In this document: positions 1 through 6,414 of the stretch, in pieces
Numbering within the stretch: position 1 is the stretch's first letter
Layout of the letters: each line of letters starts with the position of its first letter
Assembly: GCA_012511915.1 (NCBI GenBank)
Contig: JAAZFB010000072.1
Coordinates: forward strand, 1 to 12,445
Length of the DNA stretch: 12,445 nucleotides
Direction: 5' to 3'
Source: Clostridiaceae bacterium
GTDB lineage: Bacteria; Bacillota; Clostridia; Monoglobales; Firm-18
Notes under the pieces: generated by a model
The model's input: only the letters and a program-made list of their open reading frames with translations
What the model was told of the DNA's origin: nothing
The model's database searches: none
Made by a program: the position numbers and the translations under genes

Positions 1-43
1 GGAAAATTAAATTATTATATTAAGAAAGGGGGACATTATTAGG

Positions 44-1036
44 ATGACAAAAAAAGCAAGTAGAAGTTTGTTTGCGGCATTAATTATTTGTGTTGCAATA
101 ATCTTTACCGCCTGCGTTGGGTCGAATGATTCAAAGCAACAAGAAGTATTTAAGATTGGGGTGCTTCAATTAGTAACACATGATGCGTTGGATGCTTCAT
201 ATCAGGGGTTTGTTGACGGATTAGAAGCGGCAGGTCTTGTAAAGGATAAAGACTTTACAATAGACTACCAAAACGCACAAGGCGAAAAGTCAAACTGTCA
301 AACTATTGCGGCAAAATTTGTTAATGATAAAGTAGATTTAGTTTTGGCAATTGCTACCCCGGCGGCGCAGGCTATGGCAAGTGAAACCACCACAATACCA
401 ATTTTAGTTACTGCGGTAACCGACCCTGCAGATTCCAAATTGGTACTGTCAAACAAAAAATCCGGTACTAATATTGCCGGAACATCAGACTTAACACCGG
501 TAGCAGAACAAATGCAATTGTTAAAAGATATATTACCTGAAGCGAAAAGTGTAGCAGTCTTATACAACTCCAGCGAGTCCAATTCGGTTTTCCAGATGAA
601 TCTTGCAAAAGAAGCCGCACTTAAATTGGATCTTGTAGTTTTAGATGCAAGCGTTTCACTATCTTCTGAAATTCAATCTGTAGTTGAATCTTTGGTAGGT
701 AAGGCTGATGTAATTTATGCTCCTACTGATAATATGGTTGCTTCGGGTATGGCAACTGTATCATTAATTGCGGACGAAGCCGGAATACCAATTATCGCAG
801 GCGAAGAGGGAATGTTAAAAAACGGCGGGCTTGCTACATACGGAATCAGTTATTATGAACTTGGCAAGTTGACCAGTACGCAAGCTGTTGACATTATCCG
901 GAATAATGTTGACCCTGCTGATATGCCTATTTTATATCTTAACAATTATGAATTATTGGTTAATAAAAGTGTTGCAAATAAATTAGGTATTACCATACCT
1001 GATGATTTGCTTAAAAAGGCAAGAATTATCGAATAA
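44..1036 (+). CDS. ABC transporter substrate-binding lipoprotein (COG2984/TrpX type)
   Basis: Extracellular binding protein of an ABC importer, tethered to the outer face of the membrane. The N-terminus has a basic start (KKASR), a hydrophobic stretch at residues 9-23 and a lipobox F21-T22-A23-C24, so Cys24 is the expected lipidation site. A THxALD motif (45-50) followed by GFxDGL is typical of the ABC_sub_bind family (PF04392, COG2984), as is the two-lobed periplasmic-binding fold suggested by the rest of the 330 residues. The ATG start follows AAAGGGGG at 25-32 with an 11-nt gap. Permease and ATPase genes follow directly. Characterised relatives in streptococci (TrpX) bind tryptophan, but the family as a whole is annotated as of uncharacterised specificity, so tryptophan or another aromatic ligand is only a guess. 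The promoter and any upstream leader lie outside the window. Confidence 0.93.
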   Translation: MTKKASRSLFAALIICVAIIFTACVGSNDSKQQEVFKIGVLQLVTHDALDASYQGFVDGLEAAGLVKDKDFTIDYQNAQGEKSNCQTIAAKFVNDKVDLVLAIATPAAQAMASETTTIPILVTAVTDPADSKLVLSNKKSGTNIAGTSDLTPVAEQMQLLKDILPEAKSVAVLYNSSESNSVFQMNLAKEAALKLDLVVLDASVSLSSEIQSVVESLVGKADVIYAPTDNMVASGMATVSLIADEAGIPIIAGEEGMLKNGGLATYGISYYELGKLTSTQAVDIIRNNVDPADMPILYLNNYELLVNKSVANKLGITIPDDLLKKARIIE

Positions 1037-1059
1037 CGGATCGTATACTGGAGGATAAA

Positions 1060-1962
1060 TTGGAAGGATTATTGATGTCAATCCAAAGTGCGATTGCACA
1101 GGGCGTGCTTTGGGGGATAATGACACTTGGCGTTTATATTACTTTTAAGCTTTTGGATTATGCAGATATGACTGTTGACGGCAGTTTTGCTCTGGGCGGT
1201 GCAGTTAGTGCTGTCTTTATTGTTGTCGGATACAATCCGTTTTTTAGTCTGTTAATAGCCCTTACCACCGGCTTTTTAGCCGGTGCGGTAACGGGTTTTT
1301 TAAATACCAAACTTAAAATCCCGTCTATTCTGTCCGGAATATTGTCTATGATTGCATTATATTCAATTAACTTATCCATAATGAGCGGCAAGGCAAATAT
1401 TGCAATGCTTGGTTTGGATACTGTGTTTTCACGCGCTCAACTTTTACTTCCCGATACTTTTAATAAAGCGTCGGTAACTCTTGTAATAGGCACGATATTT
1501 ACCGTTATTATTATAACAGTTTTATATTGGTTTTTTGGGACTGAAATTGGTGAGTTGATCAGGGCAACAGGCAGTAATGAGTATATGGTACGTGCAATGG
1601 GAGGCAATACTGACAGAATGAAAGTATTAGGTCTTTTAATAAGTAATGGGCTTGTGGCATTATCCGGTGGCTTAGTTGCTCAAAGTCAGGGCTACGCCGA
1701 TGTTGGTATGGGGACGGGGACAATTGTCATTGGTTTAGCATCAGTAATAATCGGTGAAGTTATTTTTGGAAACCGATTTAATTTTTATTATAAAATGGCA
1801 TCCGTTGTAGCAGGTTCGGTTGTTTATCGAGTAGTAATTGCCATTGTACTTCGTTTAGGCTTAAAATCTACCAATTTAAAATTATTTACCGCCATTATTG
1901 TTGCAATGGCATTGGCAATTCCAACCATGAAGAAGGCTTTTATAAGGCAGAAAGCGGTGTAA
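1060..1962 (+). CDS. ABC transporter permease (COG4120 type)
   Basis: Membrane-spanning subunit of the importer encoded with its neighbours, predicted to form the translocation channel. The protein is about 300 residues, almost wholly hydrophobic, with some eight or nine membrane segments separated by short loops. The DYADMTVDGSFALGG stretch near residue 33 and the RATGSNEYMVRAMGGN loop near residue 170 are characteristic of the branched-chain-type permease family (BPD_transp_2, PF02653) paired with COG2984 binding proteins. The start is uncertain. TTG at 1060 lies 5 nt after a GGAGG (1050-1054), while ATG at 1075 lies 7 nt after a weaker GGAAGG (1062-1067); the difference is five residues. 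The gap to the binding protein is 23 nt and to the ATPase 4 nt, consistent with one operon. Confidence 0.92.
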   Translation: MEGLLMSIQSAIAQGVLWGIMTLGVYITFKLLDYADMTVDGSFALGGAVSAVFIVVGYNPFFSLLIALTTGFLAGAVTGFLNTKLKIPSILSGILSMIALYSINLSIMSGKANIAMLGLDTVFSRAQLLLPDTFNKASVTLVIGTIFTVIIITVLYWFFGTEIGELIRATGSNEYMVRAMGGNTDRMKVLGLLISNGLVALSGGLVAQSQGYADVGMGTGTIVIGLASVIIGEVIFGNRFNFYYKMASVVAGSVVYRVVIAIVLRLGLKSTNLKLFTAIIVAMALAIPTMKKAFIRQKAV

Positions 1963-1966
1963 TGAT

Positions 1967-2743
1967 ATGTTAAAGGTTCGTAATTTGACAAAAATATTCA
2001 ACCTTGGTACAATTAATGAAAACCGTGTATTGTCAAACTTTAATTTGCATATTAAAGAAAAAGAATTTGTCTCAGTAATTGGTGGGAATGGTTCTGGTAA
2101 AACTACGCTGCTTAATATGATTGCAGGGGTATATATGCCGGAATCAGGGCAAATTATATTGGATAGTAAGGATATATCCAAAATGCCGGAGTATAAACGC
2201 TCTGCCTTTATGGGCAGGGTTTTCCAAGACCCAATGAGGGGCACGGCAGGCGATATGGAAATTATGGAAAACCTTGCGATTGCCAACAGACGCGGGAAAG
2301 TAAGAGGGCTTAGATGGGGCGTAAAGAAAGAGGAAAAGGATTTTTTCGGAGAATATTTAAAGTTATTGGGATTGGGGTTAGAAACGCGTTTATGTGTTAA
2401 GGTTGGGTTGCTCTCAGGCGGACAACGTCAGGCATTAACATTACTAATGGCAACACTTCAAAAACCAAAAATCTTGTTGTTAGATGAGCATACAGCCGCA
2501 CTTGACCCTAAAACAGCTGTCAAAGTTTTAAATTTGACTGAGGAACTGGTTGCCAAGCAACAGCTAACTACTATTATGATTACCCATAATATGAAGGATG
2601 CTATTCGTTTGGGAAATAGGTTGATTATGATGCATGAGGGTAAAGTTGTATACGATGTCTCAGGCGAAGAAAAGAAAAGCCTAAAAGTTACCGATCTGTT
2701 GGATAGGTTTGAAGGCATAAGCGACAGAATGCTTTTAGCATAA
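1967..2743 (+). CDS. ABC transporter ATP-binding protein (COG1101 type)
   Basis: Cytoplasmic ATPase that would power the preceding permease. All hallmarks are present in 258 residues: Walker A GGNGSGKT (39-46), Q-loop FQDP (Q97), ABC signature LSGGQ (159-163), Walker B ending in D183 with catalytic E184, the D-loop ALDP and the switch histidine H217 in ITHNM. The LLDEHTAALDP wording around Walker B is typical of the COG1101 ATPases that pair with COG2984/COG4120 proteins. The start ATG is 4 nt after the permease stop and has only a poor Shine-Dalgarno sequence (AAAGCGG), so translational coupling to the permease is likely. Specificity is not encoded here; it follows the binding protein. Confidence 0.94.
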   Translation: MLKVRNLTKIFNLGTINENRVLSNFNLHIKEKEFVSVIGGNGSGKTTLLNMIAGVYMPESGQIILDSKDISKMPEYKRSAFMGRVFQDPMRGTAGDMEIMENLAIANRRGKVRGLRWGVKKEEKDFFGEYLKLLGLGLETRLCVKVGLLSGGQRQALTLLMATLQKPKILLLDEHTAALDPKTAVKVLNLTEELVAKQQLTTIMITHNMKDAIRLGNRLIMMHEGKVVYDVSGEEKKSLKVTDLLDRFEGISDRMLLA

Positions 2744-2798
2744 TAAGCGGTGTCGAACATATTGTTTAACTCCCTGATTAAGCATAAGAAAGGTAATA

Positions 2799-2823
2799 CT
2801 AATCTCAGACAAAAATAGATTAG
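2799..2823 (+). repeat. Small inverted repeat upstream of the FHA gene
   Basis: CTAATCT (2799-2805) and AGATTAG (2817-2823) form a perfect 7-bp stem with an 11-nt loop, ending 12 nt before the FHA start codon. There is no T-tract after it, so it is not a standard intrinsic terminator. The only weak Shine-Dalgarno-like bases for the FHA gene (TTAGG, 2820-2824) fall in its 3' arm, so a folded hairpin could limit initiation. The rest of the 92-nt gap (2744-2835) shows no convincing promoter or terminator. Function is inferred and weakly supported. Confidence 0.35.
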
Positions 2824-2835
2824 GTATAAAATGAT

Positions 2836-3291
2836 ATGACACAAGTATTTGTTGTATTATCGTCTGTTTTTAAGTACATATTTACGGCAATAATTTACCT
2901 GTTCATTTTTGGTATTATACGAATGATTTTTCTTGATATCAGAAAAATCAATACCGCACGTCCAAAGGGAATTCCCAAAGGTATGCCGTATTTAAGGCTG
3001 GTTACTGATAAACACAGCCTTTATTTTGATGTTAATCCGGTATACAAACTCGATAAGGAAATCCTTATTATTGGACGAGATGCGGAATGTGATATCTCAA
3101 TAGATGATTTGTATTTATCGGCACGACATGTAAAGCTGTATTATAATGAAGGTGAATGGTACATTGTTGATTTAAAAAGTACAAACGGAACGTATATAAA
3201 CGGAATTAAAATGGGCAAGAAGCAACTTATATTAGACAGTGAGGATAAAATCAGGATTGGGCAGCTTGAATTTTTGGTAGTGTTGGAATAG
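2836..3291 (+). CDS. Membrane-anchored FHA-domain protein
   Basis: A phosphothreonine-recognition protein of 151 residues. A hydrophobic segment at about residues 5-33 should anchor it, followed by a short basic linker and a single forkhead-associated domain at about 53-151. Key FHA residues are visible: G80-R81 on the phosphopeptide loop, S95-x-x-H98, and S115-T-N-G-T119 with N122, the usual binding surface. The overall layout (one membrane segment plus FHA) and the position before a SEDS protein and a transpeptidase resemble FhaB-type proteins of actinobacterial cell-wall operons; that comparison is by architecture only. No Ser/Thr kinase or phosphatase gene is in the window, so its phosphorylated partner is unknown. 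The start is preceded by a weak ribosome binding site. Confidence 0.9.
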   Translation: MTQVFVVLSSVFKYIFTAIIYLFIFGIIRMIFLDIRKINTARPKGIPKGMPYLRLVTDKHSLYFDVNPVYKLDKEILIIGRDAECDISIDDLYLSARHVKLYYNEGEWYIVDLKSTNGTYINGIKMGKKQLILDSEDKIRIGQLEFLVVLE

Positions 3292-3353
3292 CAATAAACG
3301 ATAAGCATAGTTTTTATATGCGAATTTTTTGCGTACAGAAAGGTAAAAAGACA

Positions 3354-4586
3354 ATGAAAGCATCACTTGTTAAACAACCAATAGCTATGATTGTTTTAGT
3401 AAATGTGCTTGCTTTTTTACTTTTGTTTTTTTATCGTTTTCCGCTAAACTATCAAACACTCTATATCGGCGGTTGTATTTTAATTCTTACAATAATGACT
3501 TACGGGGCAATTATATTTTTTCGCTTGGGTGATGAATATTTATTTTTAATCTCTTCTATGCTTGTTACGATAGGTATGGTTATGCTTTGTAGGTTAAATT
3601 ATCTACTTGGCATAGCTCAGGTGGGATGGTATTTAATCGGAATATGTGCCTTTTATGGCGCATATTTTATTTATCGTTATATAAATTTCTGGGATAAGCT
3701 AAAATGGCTGTACCTTGGTGTATCGGTTATTCTTTATATTTTAACACAAGCAATTGGTGTTACAATAAACGGCGCAAAAAACTGGATACTAATTTTGGGG
3801 TACACCGTTCAACCGGTTGAGGTAATTAAGATTTTTTACATTTTATTCTTAGCGGCACGTTTTACGGGTAACAATAAACAATTGTTAAAATTACCTCAGA
3901 ACCTTACAACCGGTCTGTTTGTTTTTGTTTTTGTTGTTTTTCTTTTGCTACAGCGTGAATGGGGGTTGATGCTGTTATTCTTTTTTACATACATTGCATT
4001 GCTATATATATACGATGATAATAAATTGTTTCTTGCACTAAACATTTTTGTTTGTTGTGTTGTTGGCACAGTTGGTGCATATACAATGCGCCATATTGCT
4101 ATTCGTATCAGTACATGGAAGAACCCTTGGGACGATATAACCAACACCGGATATCAAATAACGCAATCTTTGTTTGCTATAGCATCCGGCGGTTTTTTTG
4201 GTAGAGGAATTGGTTTGGGTAGACCGGATTTTATCCCTGCCGCAAATTCGGATTTTATCTTTTCAGCCATATGTGAGGAATTAGGCATTTTTGGTGGAGC
4301 TGCGATTATTTTACTGTATTTGATATTCGTATATCGTGGTATTAAAATTGCTATTTTATTGCCGGAGGGTTTTGATAAAGCGGTTTCGCTTGGCATTACA
4401 ATAATGTTCGCTTTTCAGGCTTTCATAATAATAGGCGGAGTTATAAAGCTTATCCCGCTTACGGGGATTACTCTGCCGTTTATAAGTAGCGGGGGCAGCT
4501 CGTTAATAAGCAGTTTTATTTCGTTGGGAATGCTGCAAGCCATATCAGCAAAAGAGAGGAAGATGGGAAGCATTGACAAACAATAG
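3354..4586 (+). CDS. SEDS peptidoglycan glycosyltransferase, RodA/FtsW family
   Basis: Polytopic membrane enzyme that polymerises lipid II into glycan strands, working with a class B PBP. About ten membrane segments are evident in 410 residues. Family motifs include NGAKNW (139-144), QPVEVIK (153-159), the NPW...GYQITQS loop (from 257) and GIGLGRPDFIPAANSDFIF (to about residue 303), which holds the conserved Asp of the long extracellular loop, then a C-terminal PFISSGGSS motif. ATG at 3354 is preferred because AGAAAGG lies 10 nt upstream; an in-frame ATG at 3318 would add 12 residues but has no ribosome binding site. The 3' end overlaps the next gene by 14 nt. Sequence reading cannot decide between elongation (RodA), division (FtsW) or sporulation (SpoVE) roles. 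Pairing with a PBP2-like gene favours RodA or a sporulation role. Confidence 0.9.
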   Translation: MKASLVKQPIAMIVLVNVLAFLLLFFYRFPLNYQTLYIGGCILILTIMTYGAIIFFRLGDEYLFLISSMLVTIGMVMLCRLNYLLGIAQVGWYLIGICAFYGAYFIYRYINFWDKLKWLYLGVSVILYILTQAIGVTINGAKNWILILGYTVQPVEVIKIFYILFLAARFTGNNKQLLKLPQNLTTGLFVFVFVVFLLLQREWGLMLLFFFTYIALLYIYDDNKLFLALNIFVCCVVGTVGAYTMRHIAIRISTWKNPWDDITNTGYQITQSLFAIASGGFFGRGIGLGRPDFIPAANSDFIFSAICEELGIFGGAAIILLYLIFVYRGIKIAILLPEGFDKAVSLGITIMFAFQAFIIIGGVIKLIPLTGITLPFISSGGSSLISSFISLGMLQAISAKERKMGSIDKQ

Positions 4587-5961
4587 AATAGTTAAAATGC
4601 TTATATTTATAATTTTGATATTCCTTTTGCTTATAGGTTATCTTACCTATTTTGTAATATTTAAAAGTGATGAAGTTTTACAAAATCCTTATAATAAAAG
4701 ACTCTGGGCATATGAGGAGGATGTTACAAGAGGTTCTGTGTCAGACCGTAGAGGTGTTGTGCTTGCCTATTCAGACAGGCAGAAAAGAATATATGAATAT
4801 GGTCGGCTATATTGCCACGTGATAGGATATAATTCAAAGACATACGGAAAAGCAGGCATTGAAAGCAAATACAATACCTTGCTTTTGGGCAAAGGGGATT
4901 GGACGGAGGTTTTTAACCTTGCCGGGGATAACAAAGCAGGGTATGATTTAACGCTGACATTAGATCATCGATTACAGCGATATGCTTATGATAAGTTAGG
5001 CAATAGAAACGGTAGCGTGGTTGTCATAAATGCGAACACCGGTGAAGTGCTTGCCCTTGTTAGCAAGCCTGATTTTGACCCGTCGGATAATGCATTGGTA
5101 AAAAAATGGACCGAGCTTGTCGAAAGTGATAAAGCGCCTTTGCTACCAAGGGCAACAAGCGGCTTATATCCGCCCGGCTCTGTATTCAAAATCATAACCG
5201 CAACATCTGCAATAGAACAAGGATTTGATAACGACGAGTATACTGACACCGGCTCTGTAACAATCGGGGATACGACTTTTTTTAATTATGGTAAAAAAGC
5301 AAATGGGGAAATCGATTTAACAAAAGCATTTGCATTGTCCAGTAATTATGCTTTTTGTACATTGGGAACAAGGCTTACAAGTGCAACGTTAAGGGAAACT
5401 GCACAACGGTTCGGGTTTGATAAGACTTTCGATTTTGATATCAATTTTTCCAAAAGCGTTTTTCCGAAAAAAGACACCGATGCTGCCGGTAGTGCTGCTC
5501 TTGCTATCGGACAGGGTACCACGCTTGCGACACCATTGCAAATGGCACTGACCACATGTGCAATAGCCAATGAAGGGATTATAATGAGCCCGTATATTGT
5601 ACAGAGTGCAGTTAACAAAAATGGTACGACGGTATACGAGAAAAAGCCGGAACAATTATTTAAACCAATAACACCCGAAACAGCAAATCAAATAAAAGAC
5701 ATGATGATAGAAACCGTAAAAACAGGCACAGCAAAAGGTGCACAAATAAGAAATGTATCGGTAGCCGGTAAAACGGGAACTGCAGAAAACGAGTTGTTGG
5801 AAAAGGAGGACAATAAAGAACATACATGGTTTGTAGGTTTTGCATCCGTTAATAAAACGCAAATTGTTGTTTGCGTTATGCTGGAATATAGCGGCGGCAG
5901 CGGAGGGGAACTTTGCGCACCGATAGCAAGGGATATATTAAAACAATACATATCATACTAA
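4573..5961 (+). CDS. Class B penicillin-binding protein (peptidoglycan transpeptidase)
   Basis: D,D-transpeptidase that cross-links peptidoglycan, anchored by one N-terminal membrane segment (about residues 8-30). The short N-terminal region keeps the RGSVSDRRG motif (53-61) seen in class B PBPs. The catalytic domain shows S203-V-F-K206 (SxxK, nucleophile S203), S256-S-N258 (SxN) and K400-T-G402 (KTG). At 462 residues it is short for the class and has no PASTA repeats, resembling compact PbpA-type proteins. Translation starts at TTG 4573 inside the SEDS gene (14-nt overlap), about 12 nt after GAGAGGA, which implies coupled synthesis of the two partners. Together they should make a SEDS-bPBP synthase. 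Start choice is well constrained because MTNNRIVK precedes the membrane segment directly. Confidence 0.93.
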   Translation: MTNNRIVKMLIFIILIFLLLIGYLTYFVIFKSDEVLQNPYNKRLWAYEEDVTRGSVSDRRGVVLAYSDRQKRIYEYGRLYCHVIGYNSKTYGKAGIESKYNTLLLGKGDWTEVFNLAGDNKAGYDLTLTLDHRLQRYAYDKLGNRNGSVVVINANTGEVLALVSKPDFDPSDNALVKKWTELVESDKAPLLPRATSGLYPPGSVFKIITATSAIEQGFDNDEYTDTGSVTIGDTTFFNYGKKANGEIDLTKAFALSSNYAFCTLGTRLTSATLRETAQRFGFDKTFDFDINFSKSVFPKKDTDAAGSAALAIGQGTTLATPLQMALTTCAIANEGIIMSPYIVQSAVNKNGTTVYEKKPEQLFKPITPETANQIKDMMIETVKTGTAKGAQIRNVSVAGKTGTAENELLEKEDNKEHTWFVGFASVNKTQIVVCVMLEYSGGSGGELCAPIARDILKQYISY

Positions 5962-5975
5962 TACTAAAAAAAATA

Positions 5976-6004
5976 TTGACACATATAAATACAAATGATA
6001 TAAT
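5976..6004 (+). promoter_or_regulatory. Consensus sigma-A promoter of the metal operon
   Basis: TTGACA at 5976-5981 and TATAAT at 5999-6004 both match the sigma-A consensus exactly and are separated by 17 nt. It sits in the 93-nt gap between the PBP gene and the ArsR gene and points toward the repressor. No intrinsic terminator is visible between the PBP stop and this promoter, so some readthrough from the wall operon is possible. Confidence 0.88.
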
Positions 6005-6026
6005 GAACATATGAACAACTGCTCAT
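6003..6026 (+). promoter_or_regulatory. Putative ArsR/SmtB-family operator
   Basis: Two direct copies of ATGAACA (6003-6009 and 6011-6017, 8 nt apart) overlap and follow the -10 box. The second begins an imperfect palindrome, ATGAACAACTGCTCAT (6011-6026; 12 of 16 positions symmetric). AT-rich imperfect dyads overlapping the promoter or start site are the usual operators of ArsR/SmtB repressors, and the repressor gene begins 28 nt downstream. Binding is inferred from position and symmetry; exact half-sites are uncertain. Confidence 0.6.
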
Positions 6027-6054
6027 GCATTAGAAACGGAGGCTTGTTACAATC

Positions 6055-6384
6055 ATGAAACAAAAATCGACATCAGCCCCAAAAACAGCTTTTAAAATAC
6101 CGGATGATGATATAGTATATGATATGTCAGAACTTTTTAAAATTTTTGGGGATACAACAAGGGTAAAAATTTTATGCGGATTGTTTGAAAATGAAATGTG
6201 TGTTTCAGAGCTTACCGAGGCAGTAGGTATGACCCAATCCGCTGTTTCTCATCAACTTAGAATTCTTCGCCATTTTCGTTTAGTGTTAGTGCATCGAAAA
6301 GGTCGGCTTTCATACTATTCAATAGGCGATAACCATGTAAAAAAGATATTTTCCATGGCGATGGAGCATATACGCGAACCTTAA
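6055..6384 (+). CDS. ArsR/SmtB-family metal-sensing repressor, probable zinc sensor
   Basis: A 109-residue winged-helix repressor expected to bind its own promoter and release it when metal is bound. The HTH region runs from about 25 to 72 (LFKIFGDTTRVKIL, then SELTEAVGMTQSAVSHQLRIL). The alpha5 metal site is complete: D92-x-H94, then H105-x-x-E108, the same spacing as the zinc site of SmtB. The alpha3N cysteine site of CadC-type sensors is not: the corresponding segment reads MCVSEL with one Cys (C49), and the N-terminal arm has no cysteines. Zinc (possibly cobalt or cadmium) sensing through alpha5 is therefore inferred. The start follows GGAGG (6038-6042) with a 12-nt gap. The efflux ATPase start lies 30 nt downstream, giving the usual repressor-pump pair. 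Confidence 0.92.
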   Translation: MKQKSTSAPKTAFKIPDDDIVYDMSELFKIFGDTTRVKILCGLFENEMCVSELTEAVGMTQSAVSHQLRILRHFRLVLVHRKGRLSYYSIGDNHVKKIFSMAMEHIREP

Positions 6385-6414
6385 TGTATTGCTGAATAAT
6401 TGGGAGTGCTTGAT

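Noticed and set aside
2744..2835. Promoter for the FHA-SEDS-PBP operon
   Set aside because: TATAAA at 2825-2830 resembles a -10 box, but there is no acceptable -35 at 16-18 nt and it lies directly on the start codon; other combinations were worse.
3318..3353. Upstream ATG start for the SEDS gene
   Set aside because: No Shine-Dalgarno sequence precedes 3318, while ATG 3354 has AGAAAGG; the extra residues (MRIFCVQKGKKT) look like leader sequence.
5962..5975. Intrinsic terminator after the PBP gene
   Set aside because: An A-run is present (5966-5973) but there is no GC-rich hairpin or following T-tract on the + strand.
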